Shown: piece by piece, positions 19,943-28,889 of the stretch
Numbering within the stretch: position 1 is the first letter of the stretch
How the letters are laid out: each line of letters opens with the position of its first letter
Assembly: GCA_019973155.2 (NCBI GenBank)
Contig: BPQB01000110.1
Location: 31,982 to 95,981 of the forward strand
DNA length: 64,000 nt
Direction of reading: 5' to 3'
Origin: Phanerochaete sordida
Lineage: Eukaryota; Basidiomycota; Agaricomycetes; Polyporales; Phanerochaetaceae
Notes under the pieces: generated by a model
Seen by the model: only the letters and a program-made list of their open reading frames with translations
Database searches by the model: none
What the model was told of the DNA's origin: nothing
Translations under genes and position numbers: made by a program

Positions 19943-20380
19943 AATAAATTTACGGCCAGCTGATACCGTGCTACAGCATCGCTAGGCTAGTATCTCCTCT
20001 CCATTCGGCTTCCCAAATCGCGCAATGTGTCAGTGTGTGTAAACGGAGCTGGCTGTACTATACATAATCGTGGCATGACCTGAGGTTCGAAGACAGATCG
20101 GGCCTAGGGCTGCCGACATTTCAAGTAGCCACTCTCCAAACTAAATATACATTCTGTGCCGAGCTCAATGTCAGCGCTGTAAAAGGTCCCCATCATCTAG
20201 TTCTTCAAAGATGTCGAGCTCTGAAATCCCGACATTGCCAAAGGGCAAACGTCGGTAGCACGTGACGGTTACCATTATTTTCCTTAATTAAACGCGTAAA
20301 ATAGCGCGTCGCCCTCTTCAAAGCCAACCACATCCTCGCTCGCGCTTCGTGGCCCAATACCCGAGCTCATCGTCCGAAAA
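19943..20380. other. intergenic with start of mirrored block and CACGTG promoter module
   Basis: The first part (about 20019-20050) matches, inverted, the sequence 3' of P6. The second part holds the CACGTGAC module annotated separately. The remainder is not recognised. Confidence 0.5.
20250..20273 (+). promoter_or_regulatory. shared CACGTGAC promoter module, copy 1
   Basis: CGTCGGTAGCACGTGAC followed by GGTTACC, about 110 bp before the ATG at 20381. Near-identical modules precede P4, P5 and P7. CACGTG (20259-20264) is the classical bHLH E-box; the binding factor is inference. Confidence 0.6.
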
Positions 20381-21244
20381 ATGGCACCTAAACGAAAGAG
20401 CGACGCTAGTGAGTCAACACTCGCCTGAACGTTGTCCGGGCTGTGCCAATAGCGTGTTCATTCTGTAGACGCAACGACCGCCGCGCCAGCGAAGAAGACC
20501 AAAACCGCGCCTGCTACCGCGACAGCGCCTGCAGCTAAGCCTTCCACGGTCGACGCTACCACGTCAACCGACGTCCCAAACGAAAAGCCTGCATCGACGA
20601 AGAACATCTCGAAGACGGCCACGACGCCCGTAAAGCCCCTTGACCCCGCCCCTCCACCTTCACCACCACCTGCACCGCATTTCTCAGGCAAGTTCGACGT
20701 CTACTCTACAAAGCTGCCGTTCCTCCAGCGCGAGTACCTCCCCGAAGGCGCGTCGAAGCCCAACTTCGCCGCCGTGCACAGCAAGATCCTCTTCTACCAG
20801 GCCAAGCCCGACTTCAGCCTGCGCATCGTGCTCGACGGCGACGCGGGCCGCTTCGCGTGCTCGCAGGTCGTGAACCCGATCAGCGACGAGGAGCTCGAGC
20901 CGATACGCCTGCGCGGAAGCGCGGAGAGCGTCGCGTTCGACGCGCGCGAGGCCGCGCACAAGAGCACCGTCGGCGCGGGCCCCGGCTACGCCGCGCGCAT
21001 GGCGCTCGACACGGCGCACACCGGCTGCGGGATGGTCAAGAGCGGGAAGGGCACACTCAAGATGCGCAGGGTGTGGGAGGAGGACGGCAAGGAGCTGTTC
21101 GAGGGCTATTGGGACTTCGACGTCACGTACGGCCCGACGCTGCGTAGGAAGGGCTTTGGCGGCGGGGATACGTACGCTGGTGCGTTCTGGGCGGTGCGCG
21201 CGCTGAAAGATGCAGAAGGGGAGGAGATAGGTATCGACCTGTGA
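20381..21244 (+). CDS. small basic protein of unknown family (intact copy)
   Basis: Exons 20381-20408 and 20469-21244 give 267 aa. The first exon (MAPKRKSDA) ends at GTGAGT in phase 1 and joins cleanly after TAG at 20468. The N-terminal 80 residues are Lys/Ala/Pro/Thr-rich with KRK and KKTK clusters resembling a nuclear localisation signal. A compact domain of about 180 residues follows: FDVYSTKLPFLQREYLPEG, FACSQVVNPISDEEL, MRRVWEEDGKELFEGYWDFDVTYGP, GDTYAGAFWAVRAL. I do not recognise this domain. Its preservation in a degenerate second copy (about 55865-56330) shows which parts are conserved. It is convergent with F-box P4, 100 bp apart at the 3' ends. A nuclear location is only suggested by the basic tract. 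Confidence 0.7.
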
Positions 21245-21347
21245 CATTGATATCTTGTCATACGGTTCCTAGACACTGATATACCGCGCGAATTGGATGG
21301 ACAATTGATGCTGCAGACACGATGCGAGCTAGACTTTTAACTAGATG

Positions 21348-22736
21348 TTAGCCAACCTGAGAGGCATCTGCAGGCGAATGTAACGACGTACCTTCCGGCT
21401 TCGAAGCAGCCGCTTTGACATGCAGAATGTCCACGTATCTTCGGGGTAGGCCTTTCGCTATAGCGTCACGCAAAGCGGCGACGTAACGGTCATGTATATG
21501 AATGGAGGCCATTGGGGCCCCCGCCTGCAAGAGGGTAGTGTCCAACTCGACGGTAATGCTTTCGAGTCGCACAAGCTCATCCAATACGCTGGCTGCGGTC
21601 TGCCACTCGGTGATCTGGGACAGGATCGCTTCATACTCGGCGTACAGGTCCTCTTGGGAAGTTTTAACGAACATGACGTTGAATCTGACGACGATCTTGC
21701 GTATGGGGAGTAGGGCGGCAGCACGGAAGGTCGTCCAGACGCGGGTCCAGACACCACTGGCTCCAGGGGGTCCGATCCTGCCGTTGTGGACGAGAAACAT
21801 ACAGCTGACCTCGACGTTAGCTAGGCGCGGTGGAATCCTCTCGAAGTCCAGCGACAGCTCACGGTTGTTGGCGCTTAAGCTGAGTGACTCCAGGGCGGGT
21901 GCGGCGGAGAAGATTATGCTGGAGCCTGGTTGTAGCGAGTCGGCGTCGAGGCGACGGAGGGTGTGCAGGTCAAGATTACGTGCAAGGCCGGCGTAGAATG
22001 AGAGAGGAGAGCTCGCGACCCATGGCCCCTGAGGATCCTGCGTATGCTTGAACTCGAGAACCTCGACTGTGGGCCGGGATGCCGAGAGTTCAGTGGACCA
22101 GCCTTGCGGGAAGAGTCCGTACACAAAGAACGACAGATGCTTCACGTGCTGGAAGGTCGAGAGGAATGAGAAGAGGGCCTCGGAATGGTCTATGCTCTCG
22201 CCAAATGCATGAAACATCTCAAGCGTTCGCCCATTTCCCTCGGTGGACGGCGAGTCCCCTGACTGGAGCACGACGCCTAGTAGATTCACAAGCTCGAGGT
22301 GGGGTAGGCGGTTGACAATATCGACGAATGTTTGCAGCTCGAGGGCTCCCCGCGTGTCGTCCTTCATGTCATGCATCTTGTTAGGCGGCATGCATACGAG
22401 CTTCCGGACGGAGCGCTGCAGCCGTGGAGACGACGCCAGGATCTCGAGGCATAGCGCGAAGCTGTTTTGAGAGGTAGGAATGTATTTGCAGGTCGGGGGT
22501 GCTTCATTCGGCAAAGGCGTCTTGCAAACGTCGATCTTCCTCGCGCACGGCGGCCAGAGGACGCGGCGCAGCAGAAGCGTCGAGCTCGCGGGCAGCCAGT
22601 TCGAGGCGACGAGCGAGCACCGCTTGAGGGCACCCTTGTCGTCGCGGAGCTCGCCAATGACGCTGTCAAGGAGTTCCTGCGGTAGCCTCGATGCGCCAGG
22701 CCGGCTGTTCAGCGGGTGGGGACGGTCGAGCGGCAT
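21348..22736 (-). CDS. F-box protein P4 (subfamily II; left-arm mirror of P5)
   Basis: Single exon on the minus strand, 462 aa. F-box LPQELLDSVIGEL, LKRCSLVASNW, LLLRRVLWPPC. Closest to P5 (54335-55750): both share VNLLGVVLQS, the -FGESI/GRSI- segment, VLEF/VLEC...TQD and a C-terminal HSPADASQ extension. P4 and P5 are mirrored copies in the inverted duplication. The upstream CACGTGAC module lies about 200 bp before the start. Beyond it, at 23095, the Gypsy element begins, so its 3' LTR is now about 360 bp from this gene. Predicted SCF adaptor, no damage seen. Confidence 0.8.
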   Translation of the reverse strand: MPLDRPHPLNSRPGASRLPQELLDSVIGELRDDKGALKRCSLVASNWLPASSTLLLRRVLWPPCARKIDVCKTPLPNEAPPTCKYIPTSQNSFALCLEILASSPRLQRSVRKLVCMPPNKMHDMKDDTRGALELQTFVDIVNRLPHLELVNLLGVVLQSGDSPSTEGNGRTLEMFHAFGESIDHSEALFSFLSTFQHVKHLSFFVYGLFPQGWSTELSASRPTVEVLEFKHTQDPQGPWVASSPLSFYAGLARNLDLHTLRRLDADSLQPGSSIIFSAAPALESLSLSANNRELSLDFERIPPRLANVEVSCMFLVHNGRIGPPGASGVWTRVWTTFRAAALLPIRKIVVRFNVMFVKTSQEDLYAEYEAILSQITEWQTAASVLDELVRLESITVELDTTLLQAGAPMASIHIHDRYVAALRDAIAKGLPRRYVDILHVKAAASKPEGTSLHSPADASQVG

Positions 22737-22928
22737 GGCGTCCGCGGCCGTTTGTGTTTGGTTTGTGCTGCTACTTCAAAAGCTTCAAATGTCGCTCGTG
22801 CTCTGCAACTGTTCAAAACCCACAAGTCTTACTCTGGCCTTGACCTTCTTCTGAGCAGTTGGTCTTCTGGCAGTGTAGTTGTTGACGGTGCAGCTGAAGG
22901 AGCGGAAGATGGTCGCGTTGGGCTGAGA

Positions 22929-22952
22929 GGTATCCGTCACGTGCTGCCGACG
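22929..22952 (-). promoter_or_regulatory. shared CACGTGAC promoter module, copy 2 (P4)
   Basis: On the minus strand CGTCGGCAGCACGTGAC followed by GGATACC, with CACGTG at 22938-22943. Located about 200 bp upstream of P4 within a longer block shared with the P5 and P7 upstream regions. Confidence 0.6.
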
Positions 22953-23090
22953 TTTTCCTCAAATGGCGATGTCGGGCTCGCTAAGCGCCTCTGCTGCTCG
23001 TGTTCCCGGTCGCCATCTTCTCGTCTGTCTAAATCTACGAGAGGCTGGTAAAATAGTTTGTACAAGACTCTAGTGCAACTTATTTTGTGT

Positions 23091-23094
23091 CCAT
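23091..23094. repeat. target-site duplication CCAT, left
   Basis: CCAT immediately outside the LTR, repeated at 35831-35834. Confidence 0.7.
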
Positions 23095-23722
23095 TGTCAG
23101 ACAGGAACTGGGTGAGGGGGATAGAAGCGTCCGCCAGGACAGCGGACGCGGCGCGCTAAGTTCCTCCGAGGTTCACTGGTCCCTCAATGGACGAGCTGTC
23201 TCGGTTGTTCGATATGCGAGGGACGCGAGGCGAGGCGAAGTTATTGGCGAGACGAGACGACCTGGCGGTCGTCGGGAGTGCAGAGCAGTAGGTATGCGCG
23301 ACGCGAAGACCGGGCCGGGAAATCTGGAACGATGAAGACCGTACCGTCGCTGGATTCTCGTGCTAACTCCTCGGACGTGTTCCGAGGGTGCGCAACCAAG
23401 AAAAGGGCAGCTTCGTGTGATTTCTCGGAAGTGGGCTACGTGGACATGACTCGTAACTACGACTATCCTGTCTACATATACACGACGCGTTTGTTCCTAT
23501 TTGTCTCTCGTGGAGCGGTCGTCCTGAGGCAGTGCACTCCGCTATTCCTCCGTGCGTACTGCCATGTGGTGCGGCTAAGGCTGTGTACGCAGCCTTTTTG
23601 GGGCCGCGGAGGCTGTGCGCGCGCCTTCGTGGCGCGTTCGGGACTTACCGTCCACGCGACTGCGTTGGGTATGTTTGTCACCCGCAGATCTAGTTCGTCT
23701 CATCCAGAGTCCGGGCGTGACA
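23095..23722 (-). repeat. 3' LTR
   Basis: 628 bp, terminal TGTCA/TGACA. Contains a GC-rich hairpin near 23616-23632 (CGCGCC-TTCGT-GGCGCG). Confidence 0.95.
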
Positions 23723-23736
23723 TCCGCCCCTCCCTG
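23723..23736 (-). other. polypurine tract
   Basis: Minus-strand CAGGGAGGGGCGGA abuts the 3' LTR, the expected place for plus-strand DNA priming during reverse transcription. Confidence 0.75.
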
Positions 23737-23786
23737 AAATTGCAACTGTCCCCAGTTGCTCGCAGCTTGGTGGGTTTCTGTATGTG

Positions 23787-26700
23787 TTAGGCTAGCGGGT
23801 CCTCAACGTCCGAGCCCGTCGCCGGCTCGTCGTCGTCTTCGTACGGGTCGGGCTTGGTGAGTTTCAGAAGACGTTGGTCCCCACGCGTGATGTAGGGCAC
23901 AAGGCGGTCGGCGGCGACACCATGGCGTGATGCTGATCCGTCGAGTTCTTGTATAACATACGAGCCCCGCTCTGTTCGGCGGAGAACCTGATAAGGACCC
24001 AAGTATCGGGGTTGATGCTTTCGGCTGTGCGACGTAGAAATCGCGCTGTTCCGCATGAGGACCAGAGTTCCTGGTGCGTACGAGCTGGAAACTAACCGGG
24101 AGGCGAATCTCCGCTCGAACACTTCCTTTGAACGTATGCGGCTGGCTTTTAGCGTAGCGGCTGCTCGCGCAATGTCTTGCGGGCGTTTCTCGAGCTGCCG
24201 GATTCGTGCGGCGAGGAGGTCCGTTGTGGACATGTTGCGGGTGAAACCGTCGATGAGAAATGAAGCTTCAGATAGGTCAAATGGCAGGACCGGGTCCGTG
24301 CCATATAACAGCTGGTATGGGGAAAATCCTGTCGCACGGCGGATGGTTATGCGATCAGCGAAAAATGCATGATGCACGAAGTCCGGCCACTTAGCGGTGT
24401 TTCCTTCACATGCCTTGATGATTGATTCTCGAATGATGAAGTGACGTCGCTCCACAACGCCGTTAGCTTTAGAATTGTAAGGGGAGATGGTAACTCGAGG
24501 TATGTGCCACCGGTCCATGAGTCGGGTTACTGCGGCTTGCACTTCCGATCCGTTATCCGTAGTAATTTGCCCTACTGCGCCGTATCGGCAAAAAATCTCT
24601 TCCCAGAGAAATTTCGCGATAAGGTTGGCCGTGTTCGCGGAAAGAGCGCGGCCCTCACCTGCCCCCGATAGATCGTCTGTGGCCGCGACGACATAGCGCA
24701 AGCCCCGGGATCGAGGCATGAACATTACGTCGAGATGGATCTTGACAAAAATGTTAGTGGGAGCTGAAATTAAGAGCGGGGTCTGCACCTTCCGCACGCT
24801 TCGTACTTGGCACTCGTGGCAGGATCGGACGTAATCTTGGCAATCAGTGGGCATAGTTGGCCAGTAGAACCGCAAATGGAGGGTGTGCAGCGTGGCGCGC
24901 TCGCCGCGGTGCCCCAGGTCGTCGTGAGCTGCTTGTAGCAACCGCCGCCGTCGTGCCGGGTTGAAGATGCATTTCTTGGGCACGCGCGGGCCGGCTCGCT
25001 TAAACAGAGCGCCGTTTTGTACAAAGAACTTGTGTGCGCGGCTGATGAAACGTTGCTGCTGTTTTTCGGTAAGGCCCCCGGGCAGGGCTAGCTGCGTTAG
25101 ATAGTCATAGATTTCGATAAGCACCCGATCCTGCTCGTGCAGCGGCTCGTCGGGCTTCTGAGGCCGGTCGTCGGTATCAAAGGTAGCCAAAACATAGCGG
25201 CCAGGTTGTCTCCGCATAATGGTCGGCACCGGGAGGTGCTGCTCGCGAACCAGCAGCGCAATGTCGTCCACCCAGTCATCTTCGTCGGTTTCTATAGTTT
25301 CTCCCGGCCCCAGTCCTCGTCGGGACAGTGCGTCCGGGGCTTTGAATCCTGTTGCCGGGACATGCAACAGTTCGAAGTCAAACAGCAGGATTCCTTGAAT
25401 CCAGCGGTTAATTGTGGCGTTTGGCTGAAGATCCGGGTCGTTAAGCATACCTTTAATATATTTAGCGTCCACCTCCACTTGTAGCTTCTTGGCGCCAACT
25501 AAGTGGATGCGAAAGGCCCGCAGCGCTCGGAACAGCCCGTACAGCTCCAGCTTTGGTTGCGAGTATCGTGCTTCGCGTTCGTTCATAGGGAGGGACCCGT
25601 ATCGCGCAGGCCTCTTCTTTCCTTTATCGTCGCGCTGCGATAGGATAAAGCCTACGGCAATGTTGCTTGAGTCGACCGATAGGACAATGGGCCAGTCTAG
25701 TTCATACTGTATGGTATGCAGCGCCGGTGCTGCAGTGACCAGCGTTTTGAGCCGTTGGAACGCGGCCTGCCGCCGCTCATCCCACACAAAGTCTGCGTCT
25801 TGTCGGACAAGCTCTGTAAGCGGTCGCGCGATGAGCGAATAATTCTTTATCCAAATACGCACCGTACCACACAGACCCAGAAACCCCCGTACTTCGCGCG
25901 CGTTGCGGAGCCGTGGCCAATTCAGAATCTTGTCCACTTTCTGGGGATCGGGCAGCCTGCCTTCGGGCGTGCACATTTGTCCGACTATGCTGACTCTGGG
26001 CTTGCACAACTGGACCTTTGAAGGGGAAAAAGTCCCACCTGCGTGTCCTACACGGTGAACAATACGATTGACATCTTGCAAATGTTCCCAAATGAAACGC
26101 CTAATACCTGGGTTTTCCGGTATGCATTCGGGTACGCCGTTTTCGTCCAGGTATTGCGTGTCGGGTCCTTTGATCGGGAGGTCGTCGATGAAAATGTCAG
26201 CTACCGCGGGGATTTCTGCTTGCAAAATGAAAGACATGCAAGCTTGGAATTCTGCGGGTGAATTCGTGAAGCCAGTCGGAAGCGATGTGATCCGAAGGAG
26301 TCCCAACGGTGTCAGGAAGGCGGTAAGGTCTCGGCTTTGAGGGTGGACTTTTCGTGCATCGAATCCCCAATACAGATCGAACACCGTGTATACTTGTCGG
26401 CCCGCGAAGGGTTCTACGAAACTGTCGAGGTTCGGAGGCAGGCCCGCATCGCGAATCGTCACACGATTTAACGGTTGAAGATCGTGCACTATCCTTAGCT
26501 TGCCGTTCTTTTTTAACACACAGAACCAGCGCGACCGATACGACGACTGACTAGGCTCGTAGACTCCGGCTGCGATCTTCTCGCGCAGCAGTTGTACAAC
26601 CCGTTCGCGGATGCCCGGCGGTATGGGAATATTTGTAAAGGCCCAAGGCACGTGCGGAACGACAGGGATTATGTATGGGGTAAAGTAGTCTTCGCGAAAC

Positions 26701-28889
26701 GACCCCCGCTGTGAGTCTTCGAAGACGAAGTGGTTTTGATGGATCTTCATAACGTGAATTGCTAACTTCTCCTCTTCAGGCCAGAGGAAGCCGTCCGCAT
26801 TGATTCCCATGGTTTGCAGTCCGTCGGCTGTGAGACGTCCATCGGGGCTGAATTCGGGAGGCCGGACAGGTAGTTGAGGAAGAGAGTCTAAAGGTTCTTC
26901 AGGAAAGCGTCGTGTGACTTTTGCGTCTTCCGGGAACACGGCTGGCACTGGTTTTACTTTCCGGTCCACTCGCTTATACATGGTAAAGATGTTCGCCGAC
27001 GAACGCGACTTGTATTTGTACGCGCTAAACACCTCACCCCCGTCCATACAGATGATGACCTCATCATCATCGACGCGAAGGATGGCATCGTCCATAGCGG
27101 TGGTGTAGTACTGCGGCTCGGGGAGGGGCGCTGCGTGCGACGGAGACGCTCCCATATACTCCGCGTACGCGACAAGCGGGGGATCGAGCGACGGCGGTGC
27201 CCGGGGCCGACAATGTCCACGTTTCAGGCGGCAGAAAACGAGGATTGCGCAGGAAAAGCCCAGAGTCCACAGAGCACACCAGCATTTCGCGGCCCCGAAG
27301 GACCCAAGGAACGTGTTATTCAAAGGAACGACGACAGTAGGTATCACAGACGGCCGGGCGCACTGGACGGGGGCAACGAACCAGCAAAGGAGGACCAGTG
27401 CCCACGACAAAGCGGTAACCCCCGAGAGGCGAGGGGCCAGGAACGAGAAGGCGGGGAAACGCGAGCGGCGAAAGCTGGGGACGGAGTCAGAGGGCGCCGC
27501 AGGAACAGGCGAAGGACAGCGTACCCGACAAGTGGAGACGTGCGGACGTCGAGGGCTAGAACGGGTAGAGGAAGCGGCGCCAGGGCCGAGGTGGGAGGTA
27601 GGGCGGAGGCGCGCGAGGTGGAAAAGAGGGCGGGAACGCGCGACAAGGAGGACGACTGAAAACTGCGTGGGCGGAAACGACAGCATCAGCAGGCGCACGA
27701 GAAAGGGCAGCGCGGAACATACAGTATGGGTTAATTGAATTTGCGAGGCGGTCGAGACACATATCGGGCATAAAACGTGAGACGGGTCGGTAAGGGAGGA
27801 CGGATAATCGAAATGTTTTTGGTGTATGTTGATATTCTGAATGTTTTTGAGGGACTTTGTGTGATTTTGATGTGTTTGACGATACTTGGAGGGACATGGG
27901 ATCGAGCCGCCGGATCGAAACGCAGAGCAACGGGTTTTGTGGATTTTTCGAGTGTTTTTGGAGGTAGAGTGGGACATTACTGATAAAGCGCAAAGGATCA
28001 GAGCGCTGCGGAACGTCGAGTCATACGAGCCACGTACCGGGTCACGCAGCGAAGGAAGCACGGAAGGAACGGCCCCGAGACTAGTTGCGATGCGGGTGGT
28101 AGACATCGGGAACCAGAGACCCGGGCATGTAGAAGGCAGCCCCGAGCCGGCCGGAACTACGAAGGAGATAGATGCTATCGAGATCGGTGCGGGGAATGTC
28201 GTACATGCGCAGGAGATCCCCAGTGGCTGCCGCCCGGCGCCGGGTGTACTCCGTCTGAGATCCGCGGAGGTGCCAGTAGTTGCGTGCAATCCGAGTAGCC
28301 ATAAGCTCGGCAGGAAAGAGCAAGGGGTTGCCCACATTGTCAGCCGGAGGGATAAAGCAGTCAGCCCAGAGCAGAGATCCGGGGACCTCCACGAGTACAC
28401 GATGAAGAAAGGTGGCGACATGGCCAGATGGTTCGCATTGCAGGAGCGCAAGCTCGGCCATGACGGTGCTGAAGGCGGCGAGGCGGCGGTTGAAGATCGC
28501 GGTAGCTGCGTCTTCGGTGCGCTGGTAGAGAGCGGCGTCCCGAGGCATGACGAGGGCCGGATAGGTGCGGGGAAGATGTGCAGGCGAGCCTTCCACTCGA
28601 AAGGACATAGAGCGAGCCGGCGGCCGTTGCTCGGTGACGAATATGTCCGCGGCCAAGGGGAAGGCTGACAGCGAGGGCTTGACAGCGTCCACGAGACGCG
28701 GCGCCGAAGGAACAGGCGCCGTAGCGTATCGACCGATGTCAGCCGTGCGGAGGGTATGCGCGTCGAAGGCCGGGGCGGCCAATGAGGGTCGGGGAGTGTC
28801 GGGATGGCGTGGGGCAGCGACCATGGCGTGGTACACAGCGGTGGCTCCGCGGGTCGGGGTCGGCCCCATGATCGTAGCGGGAGCGCCAA
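23787..28889 (-). CDS. Gypsy Pol ORF: reverse transcriptase, RNase H, integrase
   Basis: Open frame of 1700 codons; the coordinates are its maximum extent and the true start is unknown. Conserved Pol sequence begins near residue 579 (MGASPSH, minus 27155). Reverse transcriptase: EPSQSSYRSRWFCVLKKNGKLR-type entry, QVYTVFDLYWGFDA, catalytic FIDD at about residue 900 (26178-26192), with Phe where YxDD is usual. RNase H: SVDSSNIAVGFILSQ and YSQPKLELYGLF. Integrase: HX4H...CX2C zinc finger (HDDLGH, SCHEC), then the D, D, E triad in HLDVMFM, TTDNGSE and NGVVERRH. The C-terminal YLGPYQVLRRTERGSYV resembles the integrase C-terminal GPF/Y module. It overlaps the first ORF by 809 nt in the +1 frame. 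Residues 1-570 may be untranslated apart from a hydrophobic segment noted separately. Confidence 0.93.
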   Translation of the reverse strand: MALPLRSWGRPRPAEPPLCTTPWSLPHAIPTLPDPHWPPRPSTRIPSARLTSVDTLRRLFLRRRVSWTLSSPRCQPSPWPRTYSSPSNGRRLALCPFEWKARLHIFPAPIRPSSCLGTPLSTSAPKTQLPRSSTAASPPSAPSWPSLRSCNANHLAMSPPFFIVYSWRSPDLCSGLTALSLRLTMWATPCSFLPSLWLLGLHATTGTSADLRRSTPGAGRQPLGISCACTTFPAPISIASISFVVPAGSGLPSTCPGLWFPMSTTRIATSLGAVPSVLPSLRDPVRGSYDSTFRSALILCALSVMSHSTSKNTRKIHKTRCSAFRSGGSIPCPSKYRQTHQNHTKSLKNIQNINIHQKHFDYPSSLTDPSHVLCPICVSTASQIQLTHTVCSALPFLVRLLMLSFPPTQFSVVLLVARSRPLFHLARLRPTSHLGPGAASSTRSSPRRPHVSTCRVRCPSPVPAAPSDSVPSFRRSRFPAFSFLAPRLSGVTALSWALVLLCWFVAPVQCARPSVIPTVVVPLNNTFLGSFGAAKCWCALWTLGFSCAILVFCRLKRGHCRPRAPPSLDPPLVAYAEYMGASPSHAAPLPEPQYYTTAMDDAILRVDDDEVIICMDGGEVFSAYKYKSRSSANIFTMYKRVDRKVKPVPAVFPEDAKVTRRFPEEPLDSLPQLPVRPPEFSPDGRLTADGLQTMGINADGFLWPEEEKLAIHVMKIHQNHFVFEDSQRGSFREDYFTPYIIPVVPHVPWAFTNIPIPPGIRERVVQLLREKIAAGVYEPSQSSYRSRWFCVLKKNGKLRIVHDLQPLNRVTIRDAGLPPNLDSFVEPFAGRQVYTVFDLYWGFDARKVHPQSRDLTAFLTPLGLLRITSLPTGFTNSPAEFQACMSFILQAEIPAVADIFIDDLPIKGPDTQYLDENGVPECIPENPGIRRFIWEHLQDVNRIVHRVGHAGGTFSPSKVQLCKPRVSIVGQMCTPEGRLPDPQKVDKILNWPRLRNAREVRGFLGLCGTVRIWIKNYSLIARPLTELVRQDADFVWDERRQAAFQRLKTLVTAAPALHTIQYELDWPIVLSVDSSNIAVGFILSQRDDKGKKRPARYGSLPMNEREARYSQPKLELYGLFRALRAFRIHLVGAKKLQVEVDAKYIKGMLNDPDLQPNATINRWIQGILLFDFELLHVPATGFKAPDALSRRGLGPGETIETDEDDWVDDIALLVREQHLPVPTIMRRQPGRYVLATFDTDDRPQKPDEPLHEQDRVLIEIYDYLTQLALPGGLTEKQQQRFISRAHKFFVQNGALFKRAGPRVPKKCIFNPARRRRLLQAAHDDLGHRGERATLHTLHLRFYWPTMPTDCQDYVRSCHECQVRSVRKVQTPLLISAPTNIFVKIHLDVMFMPRSRGLRYVVAATDDLSGAGEGRALSANTANLIAKFLWEEIFCRYGAVGQITTDNGSEVQAAVTRLMDRWHIPRVTISPYNSKANGVVERRHFIIRESIIKACEGNTAKWPDFVHHAFFADRITIRRATGFSPYQLLYGTDPVLPFDLSEASFLIDGFTRNMSTTDLLAARIRQLEKRPQDIARAAATLKASRIRSKEVFERRFASRLVSSSYAPGTLVLMRNSAISTSHSRKHQPRYLGPYQVLRRTERGSYVIQELDGSASRHGVAADRLVPYITRGDQRLLKLTKPDPYEDDDEPATGSDVEDPLA
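27220..27430 (-). other. two hydrophobic segments upstream of RT, in the Pol frame
   Basis: Pol-frame residues about 490-557 read as a hydrophobic, signal-peptide-like stretch (ALSWALVLLCWFVAPVQC), a short loop with an NNT sequon, then a second hydrophobic stretch (LWTLGFSCAILVFC) followed by basic residues. Translation is not proven. It could be part of Pol's leader, a separate small membrane protein, or chance. Confidence 0.35.

Noticed and set aside
23095..23722. Two unrelated solo LTRs instead of one element
   Set aside because: Internal region has all expected domains in order on one strand, plus a polypurine tract next to the left LTR and matching flanks.
27220..27430. Calling the hydrophobic segments an envelope gene
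   Set aside because: Far too short, no fusion-protein features, and located before RT; kept only as an observation.
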